From: Ascarosepion bandense
Taxonomy: Eukaryota; Mollusca; Cephalopoda; Sepiida; Sepiidae
Reading direction: 5' to 3'
DNA length: 64,000 nt
NCBI GenBank assembly: GCA_037127315.1
Contig: JBBBDQ010001610.1
Coordinates: 62,001-126,000 of the forward strand
A model generated the notes under the pieces. It did not search any database and was not told the DNA's origin. It saw only the letters and a program-made list of their open reading frames with translations. Each line of letters begins with the position of its first letter. The first letter of the stretch is position 1. Positions 11,340 through 23,783 of the stretch are shown here, piece after piece. The translations under genes and the position numbers were made by a program.

Positions 11340-11821
11340 TACTCGCAGTATAGCCCGGCGTTGCTCGGATGTAATGAAAGCTTTAAAGCTAATCCATGGT
11401 CCTAGAGCTCAGAAACAGCCTAAAGAACATTTTTGTGAAATTTGGTGAGAATCGGATAAAAATTGTGGATTTGTATAAAGGACATACAGACAGATAAACA
11501 GACACACGCATAAACATTTGCCTGATATATATATATATATATATATATATTCGATTTTCTGCACTATTGTAAGAAATGCAACCTTGAAACTTCGGAATAT
11601 CGTTTCCTGTTTTTTTTCTATGATTTTTTCTATTTTTTTTATTTTTTCTATTTTTTTTCTAATCAAATTTGATTAAAATCGGACCACTCCTTCTATAAAC
11701 CGATTTTTTCGATTATCGATATTTATCGGGGTTACCTCGACACAAAACCTAGCTAAGAACACACGCAGACATTTAAATCTTCACGAAAATCGGTTCAGCC
11801 GTTTCGTAGTCTTTTGTTAAC

Positions 11822-11830
<9 letters not shown>
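11340..11830 (+). repeat. Dispersed repeat with GTTGCTCGG core, unit 1
   Basis: AT-rich block beginning near TAGCCCGGCGTTGCTCGG and ending with AAAATCGGTTCAGCCGTTTCG before a (CA)n run, interrupted by a (TA)n run at 11524-11550. These phrases are characteristic of widespread invertebrate repeats often found at LINE 3' ends. I cannot name the family. No coding sequence. Confidence 0.45.

Positions 11831-11866
<36 letters not shown>
11823..11866. repeat. (CA)n microsatellite, unit 1
   Basis: Tract at the end of the dispersed repeat; the counterpart is at 28019-28061. It is shortened and interrupted in unit 4 (52203-52228). Confidence 0.9.
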
Positions 11867-11872
<6 letters not shown>

Positions 11873-12499
11873 GAGAGAGACAAAGTTACATTTACAGATA
11901 AGTTTAGATTAGATGAGATGTTGACACCCCAATCATCTGCATCGCAAAAATAGAAAAGCATTTATACATATCTACTACTGACCGCACGAATGACCGAACT
12001 CATTTCCGCCTCCACACAGGGTCTTATGATAAGAGAATGTCAAATCTCTAAAGGAAACCAAATCAGCAGAAACTTATTTGCTAGATTTTCCTACTAATTG
12101 AATCAATCAATTCTTAATTAAAATCGATGTTTAAAATAATGAAACTACTTTAATTGTGACATCCGGATTATAAAGGACACTTTCGGTGTATCTTTTGAAA
12201 ACGATGTTTATACATTTAAAACGATAATGAACAATTTACTCAGTCAGGGTTAAAACAACGTCGACAAAGACAAGGAACTTACTGCAATAAACATTTCTTA
12301 CAGTTGTAATTCCACCTACAATAATAATGAAAAAAAAAGCATAAAATAAACTCTTTGTTTTAAAACTGACTTTACGAGTGGAAACAATTAAGTCACCAGT
12401 ATTTATATAGTTTAATAATTGTTTGATAGATTTTTAATAAATTTCTGTAAACCTAAATCGTAAAAAGTGAAATTTATTCTGACCCATTTATGAGTCGAA

Positions 12500-13010
12500 C
12501 ATTTTTGATAAAAAGCCTTGTAATAAAAATAATTGGGCTATTCTGTTAAATATCTTCCTAAATTTCTCTTACGTAATAAAAAAGCCAAAGAATTTAATCT
12601 ACAAGAATTATGTGAGAGAGTACATAAATCTAAATTCAGGTACCTAAATTTCCATCGTATAAATACATTGTATACATTTCAGTTCGGTGATCAATGACAG
12701 ATTTAGGAAATCCATGAAAAAAAAAGTTTAATGTTGTGTAATTCTTTATAGAATATGACTTAGGAAGAAGGTATTATTTATATGCGTTGAATTAAGTTTT
12801 TCATCACATCTACCTTATATCTTTGGGTTAATCACTATTATCATTAGGAAGACATGAGTTTATGCTATTTGCATTCCTATATAGAAAAGTAGTAAATCTA
12901 TGAGTGCCGGAATAAATAAATACATTCAGGAATAGAATTTTATTATTAATATTAAATTCTAATGTAAATTTGAGGACGAAGTGACTTTCAATTTTGTCAT
13001 TTAAGTATCT

Positions 13011-13063
<53 letters not shown>

Positions 13064-13190
13064 TTCTCTCTCATCGTATGGTGGAAGAATGCAGTATTTG
13101 ATAGCAATTTTTCAATAATTTCCTGTAATTTTGTCTTTTTGCTATATCTCCTGTTTGTTGTGCCCGCCAGGTGCACAAGATTTTTAGGTA
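12500..13190 (-). pseudogene. Antisense Penelope-like RT fragment, unit 1
   Basis: Minus-strand translation between about 12990 and 12840 contains FTLEFNINNKILFLNVFI followed by a FTTFLYR motif, in two frames around a (TA)n tract. This is the palm-thumb signature of Penelope reverse transcriptases (xxFLDVxI...FxTxxYRK). Stops follow. Known: Penelope elements combine this RT with a C-terminal GIY-YIG endonuclease. Confidence 0.55.
13014..13060. repeat. (TA)n microsatellite, unit 1
   Basis: Dinucleotide tract inside the antisense Penelope fragment. Counterparts are at 29209-29257 and, preceded by (CA)n, at 53377-53434. Confidence 0.9.
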
Positions 13191-13689
13191 GATTATTTGC
13201 TACTTCTCACTGTCATTCGCGCCTTGAACATATCCTGTGAATGTCAAGTCTCCAAGTCCTTGTGGTGAGTACAAAATTAAAATAACCTTCTTTGCTTCGC
13301 TGTTTGCAAATTTCCCAAGCAAGTGTGAAAATATTTATTAAACAATGGAAGGAGAGAGAATTTCTTATTAGAATTAAATTTCAATGCACTGCTTCATGTT
13401 TCTTCCTGTCCATAAATGAATTTGCGTTGAAAGCTAAATATGTGATCCGAGTTGCTTATTTGTACACATTTTCCGGCCGATGCAAGCAGATGAACATGAG
13501 AGTAGAGAACAGTCAATCCAGCAGAATGTAACAGAATTTGTTAATCGCTGACCGGGCACAACTCCCCAAGCGGCCCGTATTTACACCCCCTCAAGTTCTT
13601 ATTCGTGCTGCTTTCTTTATTTCTCCTTCTCCTTCACAAAGATAAAAAGGGGCGTAAGACAATGATGTGTCTTTTCGCCGGATTTATTC

Positions 13690-14170
13690 AGCTTGTGCAG
13701 AGTGACTATACATAGGACCCTAGGATATGTCTTCGCAGGCCACAATTTTAAGAACATAATGTTCCCAGATGATATAATGCAGATAGCGGACACGGAAAAA
13801 AAACTACAAAACCTCCTACAGATGGAAGCTGATGAGAGTGACAATAAAGGACTACAATTAAACTGCAAGAAAACCGAATGCATGGTCATCAGCAACAAAG
13901 CAGCCCCAAATGACAAATACAGGTGTGGGATACAAAAATCGAGCTGGTACAAATATTGAAATATTTGGAAAGTGCTCTAACAGAAGACAGAAAGTGTGAC
14001 ACTGAGATCCGAAGGCGAATTGGCACAGCGAAAAATTCGTTCCAGAAGTTGAGTAAAGTATTAAGACATAGGAAAATCAATCTGTGCACAAAGTTTAATA
14101 CTATATGTGTTAATACCGTCATTAATTTACGTTCTTTTAGACATAGTGAAGCAAGCAGTTCATGAAAACC
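13690..14170 (+). pseudogene. RTE-like LINE RT fragment (LINE-D), unit 1
   Basis: The frame at 13693-13959 encodes GYVFAGHNFKNIMFPDD, a decayed motif C (FPDD for YADD), then ADTEKKLQNLL and LQLNCKKTECMVIS. A frameshift leads to 13923-14165 with ILKYLESALTEDRKCDTEI and RRIG. The sequence matches the connection/thumb region of endonuclease-reverse transcriptase LINEs. It is a broken, short remnant. Confidence 0.7.
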
Positions 14171-15329
14171 CAGCCCATCTCCATCTCGTTGTGTTCAAGG
14201 CATTAAGGCCATAGTAAATGATGAAACATTTACAGATGTCCACCGTGATGCATTTGGAACATAGTCACTGTAGACATAGAAAGAAAAAGACATTGACACA
14301 TTTCTCCGTTTAAATTTTCATAAATGTGAAATGTTCATTGAAACTGCAGTTTTTTATTTTTCGTACAAATTTGAGTGCAATAAATGTTTAATACACCGAG
14401 ACATGTATGTCCTCCGTATATAATATAAATTGTGAATGTCTACATTAGTTTTGCTTACGTAGATTAAATATCACTGATATCATTAATGTGGTACATTTGG
14501 TATATATTGCAAATATGACACATTACATATTTACATTTAGCTATGTGCTACCAATAGCTGGTCCATCGTTCTTACCATTGAGATCATACAAGCAACCAGA
14601 TGCTGTCTAATGCACAGATTTTTGTTTGAGTGTAAACTTACAGACTGCAAATGCAATATGTCTTATACGTTATAACAAGCTTTTGAAATTATCAAAACTT
14701 TCATAAAGCCAATAATTTTATATATTTGTGATAATGTCCGTTTCAGAAAAGATTTATAATTATCTGGCTATTAAATGAATAAACAAGAAAAGGCTGCAAA
14801 TAAATTTTACCGAATGTTTCCAAGAAACATAACAGAATCTTTGATTCTCTGTTTTATCATTGTAAGTTTGAGACGCTTATTAAAATAGATGTCATGGTTA
14901 AGGTGACACTCTTTTATAAAGATCTAAACTGTCAGATGTATGAAACTGATCACTAAGACCGAAGTCCTTTTAGGAAAGCGAATAAATAAGAGAATATCTT
15001 TTCAAAGTGAATAAAAGTAATTTATCATATGATTAAATTCTTAAAATCTCAAAAATGTGTAATAGTTTAAACTAGGATGATATGAATATGAATACCAGAA
15101 TTGTTCTCACACATATATTAATATGATGTAATTTAAACTAAACTAAATTTGACCGAATTTTCCCAAAGTACACCTTGTGAGAAAATAGAATATTTTTATT
15201 CAGACGATCTTAAATCCGGAAATATAACTTCTTAAATTTGATGTAAATTCAAATTTTTTTCATTAAATATTTATTTTGATAAGAATAAAAATCAACATTT
15301 ATAATTTCCGTCGGACTTTGTCTATAATT
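14171..15329. other. AT-rich intervening DNA, nothing recognised
   Basis: Non-coding on both strands as far as I can see. The equivalents are 30368-31526 and 54566-55789. Confidence 0.4.
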
Positions 15330-15985
15330 CAGATATTTTTGACACTAATGTTTTTCTCTGACACTACGTATTACTTGTTCCCATGTTGTGTTCATCTTGA
15401 TGTTTGATCGGCTTAGGAAATATTTGTAGCCTATCATATGTGCTACTTCTTTAAGTTTACGTAGTTTATAGAAGCATTCTCTATCTATTATTCCAACTTC
15501 ATAGGAAGCGCTGATGCCCTTTCCTACCCATATGTGGTCAACTACGCCTGATTTGTTTCATCCCCTCTCGTGTTACGGCCTTGCGATGTAATTGTAGCTT
15601 TATATATATATAATTCGTACAGAACACAACACGGCTACGGAAAAGCGTGGTTGTAGTAAAGCCAATATATGTAGTGTGTTTATTATTAGTTCCAGACATA
15701 CCATCTCTGAACGGACATGTAAATTGATGCTCTACATTAGTTTTTTTTATGCTGCTTCTATTTTCACACGACGTGATTCTCTGTAAAATATGATTTCTTT
15801 TTCCTGAGTTTCCTATTTCTTCTGTGATCAGATATTCAAGTGTACACTGCCATTTATAGCGACCGATGTGACATAACAATCTAGAAATTTTTCCTTTGTT
15901 TCTAACGATATTTTCCCGATTCTTTATACTTAACTTAATTTTAGAGATTTCAATGCGCCTTCATATTTTGGTGTAGCATCTTTCA
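15330..15985 (-). pseudogene. Antisense Penelope-like GIY-YIG fragment, unit 1
   Basis: The minus frame from 15879 to 15538 reads RYKWQCTLEYLI, then CENRSSIKKTNVEHQFTCPF and TTYIGFTTTTL. This is the conserved linker and GIY-YIG-type nuclease start of Penelope-like elements (YIG at about 15661-15669). Further minus-strand sequence to 15330 reads VGKGISASYEVGII and LSRSNIKMNTTWEQ. Broken by stops and a microsatellite. Confidence 0.65.
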
Positions 15986-18386
15986 TTCCCTGTTAAAACA
16001 CTTCCAAGATATTTATCACACATATTAAAGGATTTGTTAGAGCAGAAATGTAGTCTTTTTTGATTTTTTATCCCATGAATGTTACCCGTGTCCTATACTC
16101 AGAACTCTATATTGAGCAAATCTGACAAGAATATGAAATGCCTTCAGGGAATTCTTCCACCCTGTCAGGAGCTGAAAATATTCTGAATTCAACATCGAAA
16201 ATTCAGCATTTTTGCATATACGGCAAATATCTTAAAACATATATAATTCATGTAATGAGGTTTCAATAAATATATTTTAGGTTTAAAAAACGAAAGTAAC
16301 TGTGACATCGGATTTTAAAAATATCAATAGCCAAAATTACAGAAAAGATCTTGAAATATTAAAAAGTAAATTTACTGAAAATTATCGTCATTGGCTTGAA
16401 CCATCGCCTGCAGACCACTTCAGAATCTCCTGCAACTTTTCTGGACAGTTCACTTTTTGAAGTAGGTGATTGCTGCCATAATTCTTGCCTTCAGATCATC
16501 TTTCTTGTAACAATGATTTTTGTTGTTCTCTCACTCAACATGATACGATTCAACTGCTTTTGTGGCATGGTGCAGAATGCTGTTGCCAGACATACGGTTT
16601 TGTATCAGCCATTGTCTCGACACAGAACTACACTACCAACTTAAATCACTTGATGTAGACTTTCGAGTTCAGTCCAAGATCTTTCCCAAGACATTTAGAA
16701 GTTCTTTTCTCATCAAGTTGATCAGAGTGAGTTTTACATACATTCATAATCACTATTCTACACATATAAATAAACTGAGCTGTTCTCATATTGAGACCCA
16801 CTTGGAAATATTTGTATTGAATGATCCGGCTGAAATGCCAATCAGTACATAATGCTATTTCCGAATTTCTAGTGAAATGAATTGTGTCATGGTGCTTTTT
16901 TCTCATAAAAAGGTGCCCAACTGACCGTACTAGACTGTGAATTCATCAAAATCAATGTCTATGCATGAAATTGAAAATATAAAATAGCAACAATTTCCTC
17001 ATCTCAACCTCTATATACAAGGCTAGGTCAAGTGTCTATATATATATATATATATAGGTTTGTGTGTGTGCGTATGTGTGTTTTTTGTGTATATGTGTGT
17101 GCGTGTGTGTTTGAGTGCATTGTGCATGTTCTTATTTCAGTATTGTGCATAAAATGTTTAAATGTTTGAAAGATTTTGTAATTAGATTATTTTGTATATT
17201 TTCATCCTTTCTTCCATCTCATTAATGTGTTAGGATATCATGGATATATTAACGCCTATAGTGGACTTTGAATAGGTGAGAATACCAATATATTTTCTCT
17301 CTTTTCAAGCACTCTATTAATAATAATAATGGTACTCTAATATTCTTCTAAATTCACTTATTATTTATCGAATGGACATATAGAAACAACACTAAAACAA
17401 TCATTAATATAACATTAAGAATTTATGGAAACTAATGGGAATCAATGGCTCACTATCATATTTCGTTTAAGACAACTAACATTAGAGAAAACTAAGTTCC
17501 ACATTGTTAACATGTGTCACTAACTATCTTCATCAATACATAGATTCCAAATGAACTGAAAGTATTGTGCAAAGAGAGAAAAGCAAAATTAGTGGAGAAT
17601 CGGGAGAAGCCTTTCTTTCGTCAACATGAGAAAAAAAATCTCATAATAACAGTGATTCCTCGGAAACACTCTGTGTTCGGACTCTCTACTCTCGGCCACC
17701 CCGGTGTCTATTCCCTTCCTGCTCTCACTTTCTCTTTCTTTTTTCTCCCTGTCTTTTATTCATTGTCTCTCTCTCTCTCTTTCTCAGCCCCTCCTAAGAA
17801 AAGTAGAAAAGGTAGATTTTGGGGGAACAAAAATATATGCACGCATAGATATCTTCCAAATGCCTATCCCTGGGTTCGAATCCAGTGTCCGTCTATATCC
17901 GTTTAACGTGTGTGCAAATAAAATCACTTACAGTGTTACAACGAAATAAAGATGTTTAAAAAGTTATTTAGTTTCAAGCGATTAATTTTTGATGTTCTTG
18001 AATAATTTTTTTAGAGATAAATCATCAAATATTTTCATGCGTTGATTGAGATTAATCTGGGCTCACAGTTTAATAATATATTTGTTAAAGTCCACGAAAT
18101 ATAGACCATTTGAGAAAGGACTGACAATTTTTTATTCACAAATCACAGATGCTTTAGTAACACCAATAAATTAGAGGCACAACATAACAAAAAACAAAAA
18201 ATGAAATGAGAATGAACACTAATAAAAATCCTACACATTTTCCCGTCCAAATGAAATGTATATTTCATAAACAATATTTCTCTAAATTCACTGTCGGTGT
18301 CGAAATAAGTTTTACAAATCATTTGATATGTTAAAATCAGTGATATAAATAAGGACAAAACGTTAAATTCAAATCAACAATCTACT

Positions 18387-18392
18387 TTTATT
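18387..18392 (-). promoter_or_regulatory. Poly(A) signal AATAAA, peptide gene copy 2
   Basis: AATAAA on the minus strand about 61 nt after the stop, the same spacing as in copy 1. Confidence 0.62.
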
Positions 18393-18452
18393 TTGCACAT
18401 TGAAATGTTACAATAGCAAATGAAAAGTAATCATGTACATTATTTCAATTGT

Positions 18453-18889
18453 CTATGACTCATTGCTGCCTTCAGCATCGGCATCGGCGGCAGCTTCTGT
18501 GGCTGTCTCCTCAGTCACTTGAACATCTTCACCAGAACCTTCTTGCTGTTCCTCTGCGATGACGTTGCTCACTGAAAAGAAACAAAAACATTATTAACAA
18601 TATAATACTTTTAGTTAAAAAATATTTTTTCTATGTAGAATATAATGTGATTATTTAATAATTTTTTTTTATATTTGCAATATGTATTCTACATATTAGA
18701 TGAAATGTCTTTCAGAATTACTGAAAAGAACATTTTGGGCAAAGCAGTTACATTTCAGTTAAAAAATTTAAAAGAAAACTGATAAAATATGTAAAATATT
18801 TATGCATAACTTAAAATATATTAATTATTCGTACCTGCGAAGGCAGTGAAGACGCAGAGAGCCAAAAGAAAGATGAGTTTTCCAGACAT
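18453..18889 (-). CDS. Acidic secreted micropeptide, copy 2 (57 aa, two coding exons)
   Basis: Coding exons 18889-18835 (55 nt) and 18571-18453 (119 nt), with the same donor and acceptor pattern and phase-1 intron as copy 1. The product is 57 aa. Relative to copy 1 it has Ala at positions 16 and 42, and it has silent changes at Val13 and Val19. The acidic tail, both S-x-E motifs and the C-terminal N-E-S sequon are kept. It lies in tandem unit 2, in the same orientation as copy 1 and 16.2 kb away, and encodes the same protein as copy 3. Function is unrecognised; an intact frame, splice sites and promoter suggest a live gene. Confidence 0.8.
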
Positions 18890-19444
18890 GATGATCTGTA
18901 AAAAATATTCAAAATAATTAATAATATATAATAATGGTATAAAAAGTTTTGCAGGCCTTCACTCATTCGCAATAGTTAAGGTAGTTATCTTGAATTTCTT
19001 TATAAGTAATAACTAATATTTTTCATTATCATTTAGTAATATATAGGGCGACTTATAAATTGAAAGCATTATTTATTTTATTTATTATCTGTTAGCACGT
19101 GCTTACGTCAAATAAGTAAATTGTCCTTTCCGGCCATATCCGGTAAATATCTAAATATATGACTTCGATTATCATCTGCTGTAATGTTGGACATGCAGTT
19201 GAAGTAATCAATAAACGTTCAGCGTGGGAAAGCAGAGCCGGGTTCAATTTCTTATCAGGTTAGTGTCATTCATTTACGCAGAAATTTCTTAAGACTCCCA
19301 TTGACCGAAATGAGATATGAACGATGAAGCCTGTCACATACGTAGCTACCAATCAAAAATTTGTCTAATGCAGTACAAGAATGAACTATTTCTCCATATA
19401 TATCGAATCTGTGGAAAGTTGACGTTAAATACAGAATACACACA

Positions 19445-19449
19445 CCGCG

Positions 19450-19500
<51 letters not shown>
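19445..19500. repeat. CG/CA microsatellite in intron 1, copy 2
   Basis: Uninterrupted (GC)n(AC)n version of the tract seen in copy 1. Confidence 0.9.
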
Positions 19501-19503
<3 letters not shown>

Positions 19504-19662
19504 ATATTCATTGATTTGACTTAAAATGTAATTGGTTAAGACATCAGAGATATAAACCTTCACAAAATTCAAATTACTATTTTCTCAAAACTGTGTGAAT
19601 ATAAAATTGTTCACAAATGTAAATGTAAAGAAATAGCGATAATAATAATTGTATTGACTTAC

Positions 19663-19727
19663 TTTGTGGTGCTGTGTTGTGGGAACACAAATTGACGATT
19701 CAACAGTTGAACGTTGTCAAAGAAAGT
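19663..19727 (-). other. 5' non-coding exon, peptide gene copy 2
   Basis: Predicted 65-nt leader exon from the initiator A at 19727 to the GTAAGT donor at 19662-19657. It is 4 nt shorter than in copy 1. Intron 1 is 767 nt. Confidence 0.62.
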
Positions 19728-19758
19728 GACTTAGATGTGAGAGAGCCCGATTTTTATA
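19723..19758 (-). promoter_or_regulatory. TATA + initiator core promoter, peptide gene copy 2
   Basis: TATAAAAA at 19758-19751 and initiator TCACTTT with its A at 19727, again 31 nt apart. The base pair just upstream of TATA differs from copy 1, but the elements themselves are unchanged. Confidence 0.68.
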
Positions 19759-20734
19759 GAAGAATATCTACGTGACTTACTTTAATTCCCTTTGTTGTCT
19801 TCTGAAAGGATTAGTACTTTTCAATAAAGAATTCTCGTTGGAATCTTAAGTAGGGGTTCAATCTTTATTTCTTTATGACAAAAGTATGCTTTAGTTCATT
19901 TCATATTTCAAATAATTTGTTAATGATCTTTTCATGCCAAGTTTATTTATTTTTGCTTAAATATTGACTCGCCATCAGCCTTTGTCATTTATTAAGATTT
20001 ATTTTACAAAAGGCATTTTAAGTATTTCGTATTTATTCTTCATCGGGTATTTTTCAATGTGTGTCTATGTTAATACGTCATTAACCTTTAATGAATTGGA
20101 TTTACGAAAGCACAGTTAAGTGTTTTTGTTTTGAAAATTCTAAATTGCCGTATATATTTGATCCTCAGATAAGAAGATTCGAAAATGTCTTCTCGTTTAG
20201 ACTTGTCAAAATATCATGATGAAATATTTGATTTAGTTATTTTGCAGATTTAATTATTGAAAGACTAACAGAAAGTCAAATATCTTTTAACTTATTCGAT
20301 ATTTCAACGAAACTTGCTTACATCTTTTGCTGTTTAGCAGATTTTTATATTAACTTTTCATTCCTCATCATATTTTGATTGATATTCGTTGCCAAATTCT
20401 TAACTATTCATTATTAGAATGCCTTTCTCCCAGAGGTTATTCAAAGACTTTTTATTCAACGATCATGCTGACGTCGGCAGAGGATTCAAAACCTTGAGCT
20501 TTGACTCCTTGTACATACCGCGGTTCTTGAAGATATTAACGATCATGGCTCTCCGCGACATTCTTAAGTTCTTTTAGCGCTTAAAAACTTTTGTCTTTTC
20601 AATATTAATCCCACTCCTGGTTCCGTCACTTATTTACACGATCTCGATAATATTGTTTCATACTGTTTCTTTCTGTTCCTCTTTCTTTCCAATAAATTTA
20701 CCGCCAATGTTTTCGATCCTTCTTTCTCATATTT

Positions 20735-21024
20735 TGTTGGGACTCCCGCGCCTATTAGGCTATAATGGACTATTCCATTACTATGTAAAGTAATGGTGGC
20801 ATCTACGCACGGGAGTGTGCCGAGCAGCCGAAACACAAGTCAGTCGTAGACTTCCGGTGACGACCCGGAAGTACCCATGGCTCATACTACGTCTTACGAC
20901 GGTTGGGACGATTAACCTTTTTTCTTGTATTGGATACTAATAACCTTTGTAAATACTATTTTCACGGAATACAACAATTAACTTATTGTTGTTGCGTATA
21001 TTTATTCTTACTCACGACATAACA
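20735..21024 (+). mobile_element. Solo LTR, unit 2
   Basis: Same 290-bp element at the orthologous position in unit 2, with the same flanks. It was duplicated together with the unit rather than inserted independently. Confidence 0.7.
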
Positions 21025-21260
21025 TATCTAAATCTCTAACTGATATTAAGTATAAATATCGTCTTCATTTTCATTTTTCTTAAAACAAAGAAATATCTAT
21101 AGTATTCCCAGCACTCCTCTGTAAAAACACATTCCTGGTTTTACGAAATTAAAGATTATGGCCAAAATTGGTTTTATTAGTTGAACGCAAAATTTATTGG
21201 AAAGTGTAAATAATCAATTATCTTTCCCACCATTTTGCTCACCCATTTGATAAAAAATGC

Positions 21261-22383
21261 TATTCCTCAATACCCCCACTAATGAACGTGGTTGCAGTCC
21301 TCACCTCCTCGGCGGACAAGGCTGAATGCTTTGCCCGTAGATTCTCGACCAATTCGTGTCTTGATTTGTCTAGAGTCCAGACACCCGATTTCCCATCTAT
21401 AAATGAGGCCCATTTGAATGACGTCCACATCACGCCCTCGCTGATTTCTAGCATAATATCAAAACTTGACCCTCACAAAGCGAGTGGTGGGGACGGAATC
21501 CCAATCATAGTTTTGAAGAAATGTGCCCCTGAACTCTCCACTCTCCTTTCTAAGCTCTACAACATCTTCTTCTCTGGTTCCAATATTCAAAGAACTGGTG
21601 AGATCCTCGGACCCCGCAAATTGCCGCCCTATCAGCCTTCTTCAGATCTTCGGCAAAGTGTTCGAAGCCATTATCAAGGCTGAGGTCGTTCAGTATCTCA
21701 CGGCCCACGAGCTCCTATTGGACAAACAGTATGGCGTCCGCTTCACCAGGTCTACTGCTGATATGCTAACGACCATCACCGAGTATATATACCAGGCTCT
21801 CGACAAGAATGGTGAAGCCCGAACTGTCGCCGTGGATATCGCTAAAGCATTCGACAGAGTATGGCATGCCGGCCTTCTACGGAAACTGCGAAGCTACGGC
21901 ATAACTGGACTTTTGTTGGACTTAATCCAGCCATTCCTCTCCAACCGCACACTGAAGGTGGTTTTAAAAGGACATGCCTCCCAGAACTACCCTACAAACG
22001 CGCGTGTCCCCCAAGGCTCTATCCTACGTCCGACGCTCTTTCTAACCTACATCAATGTTCTCCCCGATGCCATAAGATCACAAGCAGGCATGTACGCCGA
22101 TGATACCACAGTATACGCTCTCCTCGATCAAAAATCTGTTGTTGATGACAAGGCGAACCTCGCGGCTGAGCTTGAAAAGGATCTCCAATCCGTGGTGGAT
22201 TGGGAAAGGAAATGGCTCGTAAAATTCAATTCTTCCAAAACGAAGCCGCTGTCAATTCACCACCACAGACTACCGCACCTCCCTCCCATTAGCATGGAAC
22301 AGGCATGCCTCCCAGTGAGTAAAACACTTCGCGTGCTTGGCCTGACACTCCCAGCGGACCTCAATTGGAATGACTACGTCGAA
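21261..22383 (+). pseudogene. LINE-A reverse transcriptase fragment, unit 2
   Basis: Near-identical to the unit 1 copy. It shares the 38-nt deletion, frameshift, RVPQGS motif B and 3' deletion junction, and differs at single bases such as Ala for Val before the DKNGEAR segment. YADD is retained. It is inherited through the segmental duplication. Confidence 0.85.
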
Positions 22384-23349
22384 GATTCAAAAAATATTTT
22401 CAAAGTATTTCAAAACTTTTAGATGTTGGGCTGTTACGCTATAAATTTAAGACTATATTTACAAATAGAAAATTGGAAATTTTAACACAAATCATCGAGC
22501 CATCGCATTTTTACAATAATTGTTAAATGTTTAATTATTTGAAGTTTTTGTTTTTTTTTTTGCTTGTGGTAATTTCTGTGTGTCCATGAAAAAGTCATGT
22601 GTCTCGCGGTTTCTTACCGGAAATAATTTTGAAAATTTATAAATTCCAGTCGCCATACACCTATCTTTCCCCACAACTGTCGAGCTGTCATCAATCTGTC
22701 AAATACAAGAAAATGGCCAGAATGCACAACACTGTCTATGAGAAATAATTTTATTCTCAATTTTATGCTATAAACAAGTAATACTTGTGTAAATCAGATT
22801 AATTCAACATTAAATTTGCTAATGTTCTAAAAATTATATGTTACAGATTTATATTATATTTTGAAAGTTTTAAAACCAAGAATTGATATTTTTTTCATAT
22901 GCTACAATCGAACATAAACAGGAGAAAATTTGAAAAATTAAAAAAAATTGCAAACTTTTAGATTCTAATCAATAATATTTTTATTTGAACTACACAAAAA
23001 TATTTCACTTACTGGAAATAAAAAATTGAATCATTCACCTTTCAATAAAATCTAAAACAAAAGTTCCAAGAATCTTTTTCATTCTAAAAGTTCAAATTAA
23101 AAGTTGATTTTCGAAAATGAGTAGATATACCTTCTTAAGTTGTGTTAACTTCAATCAACTAAAAATCTAGCGTAAATTCCTAACAGATATTTCTCCGGTA
23201 GTTGCTTTAAGATATGTACGCAAAAGAAACTCTTTAACAGATTCGTCAGTCATCGAAATGATCAGTAATATTGGTAATACAATAAATTCAGGAATCACTA
23301 ATCTTATCAACTAAGGTAAAAATAAATCAGACAATAGAACTAAAAGCTA

Positions 23350-23783
23350 TTTTTTTTTTTATAAGCGTTTCTCCCCGAGCAAGGCATGTCAATGCCACTA
23401 CTGCGCAGGGGGCTACGTAGAGTGGAGAAAGGCTGATTAAGTATAGGAAATGTCAGAGGGTGGGTGATAGGCGGGTAAGGATACTGAGAATGAGGGTTGG
23501 GTAGATGAGAGTGTTCTGAGAATAGTTGGGAGTTAGTGTGATAGGAGGTGTCTAATGACCCTACATTTAAACACGTAGAGATTGTAGCTGTCGGGAAAGC
23601 AGAGTTGTGGAAGGGAGTTCCACAGGCGGGAAGCGCGAGAAATGAATCTGTTGGAGTAGAATTTACGGTTACATCTTATTTGTGTAACTGTAAATGGGTG
23701 GGACCTAGTTGCTAATCAAGTATCTCGTGTAAATTCGTGCTTAGGCGGCACCAGTGATTAAGCTATCGGAGCAGAAGCCATCT
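23350..23783 (-). pseudogene. Antisense LINE-A 3' end, unit 2
   Basis: Duplicated copy of the fragment at 7156-7586, with the same poly-T edge and the same junction to the R2-like LINE remnant. Confidence 0.72.

Larger units (their letters stand above)
1..16218. repeat. Tandem segmental duplication, unit 1
   Basis: The sequence starting at base 1 recurs at 16219 and 32416, giving a period of about 16.2 kb. The first 4.7 kb differs from unit 2 by scattered substitutions and small indels. From about 5 kb onward units 1 and 2 are almost identical. The start point of the unit is arbitrary because the repeat is tandem. Confidence 0.95.

Noticed and set aside
13617..13952. Minus-strand 111-codon frame opposite the RTE-like fragment
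   Set aside because: The recognisable RT motifs are on the plus strand; the antisense frame shows no family resemblance.
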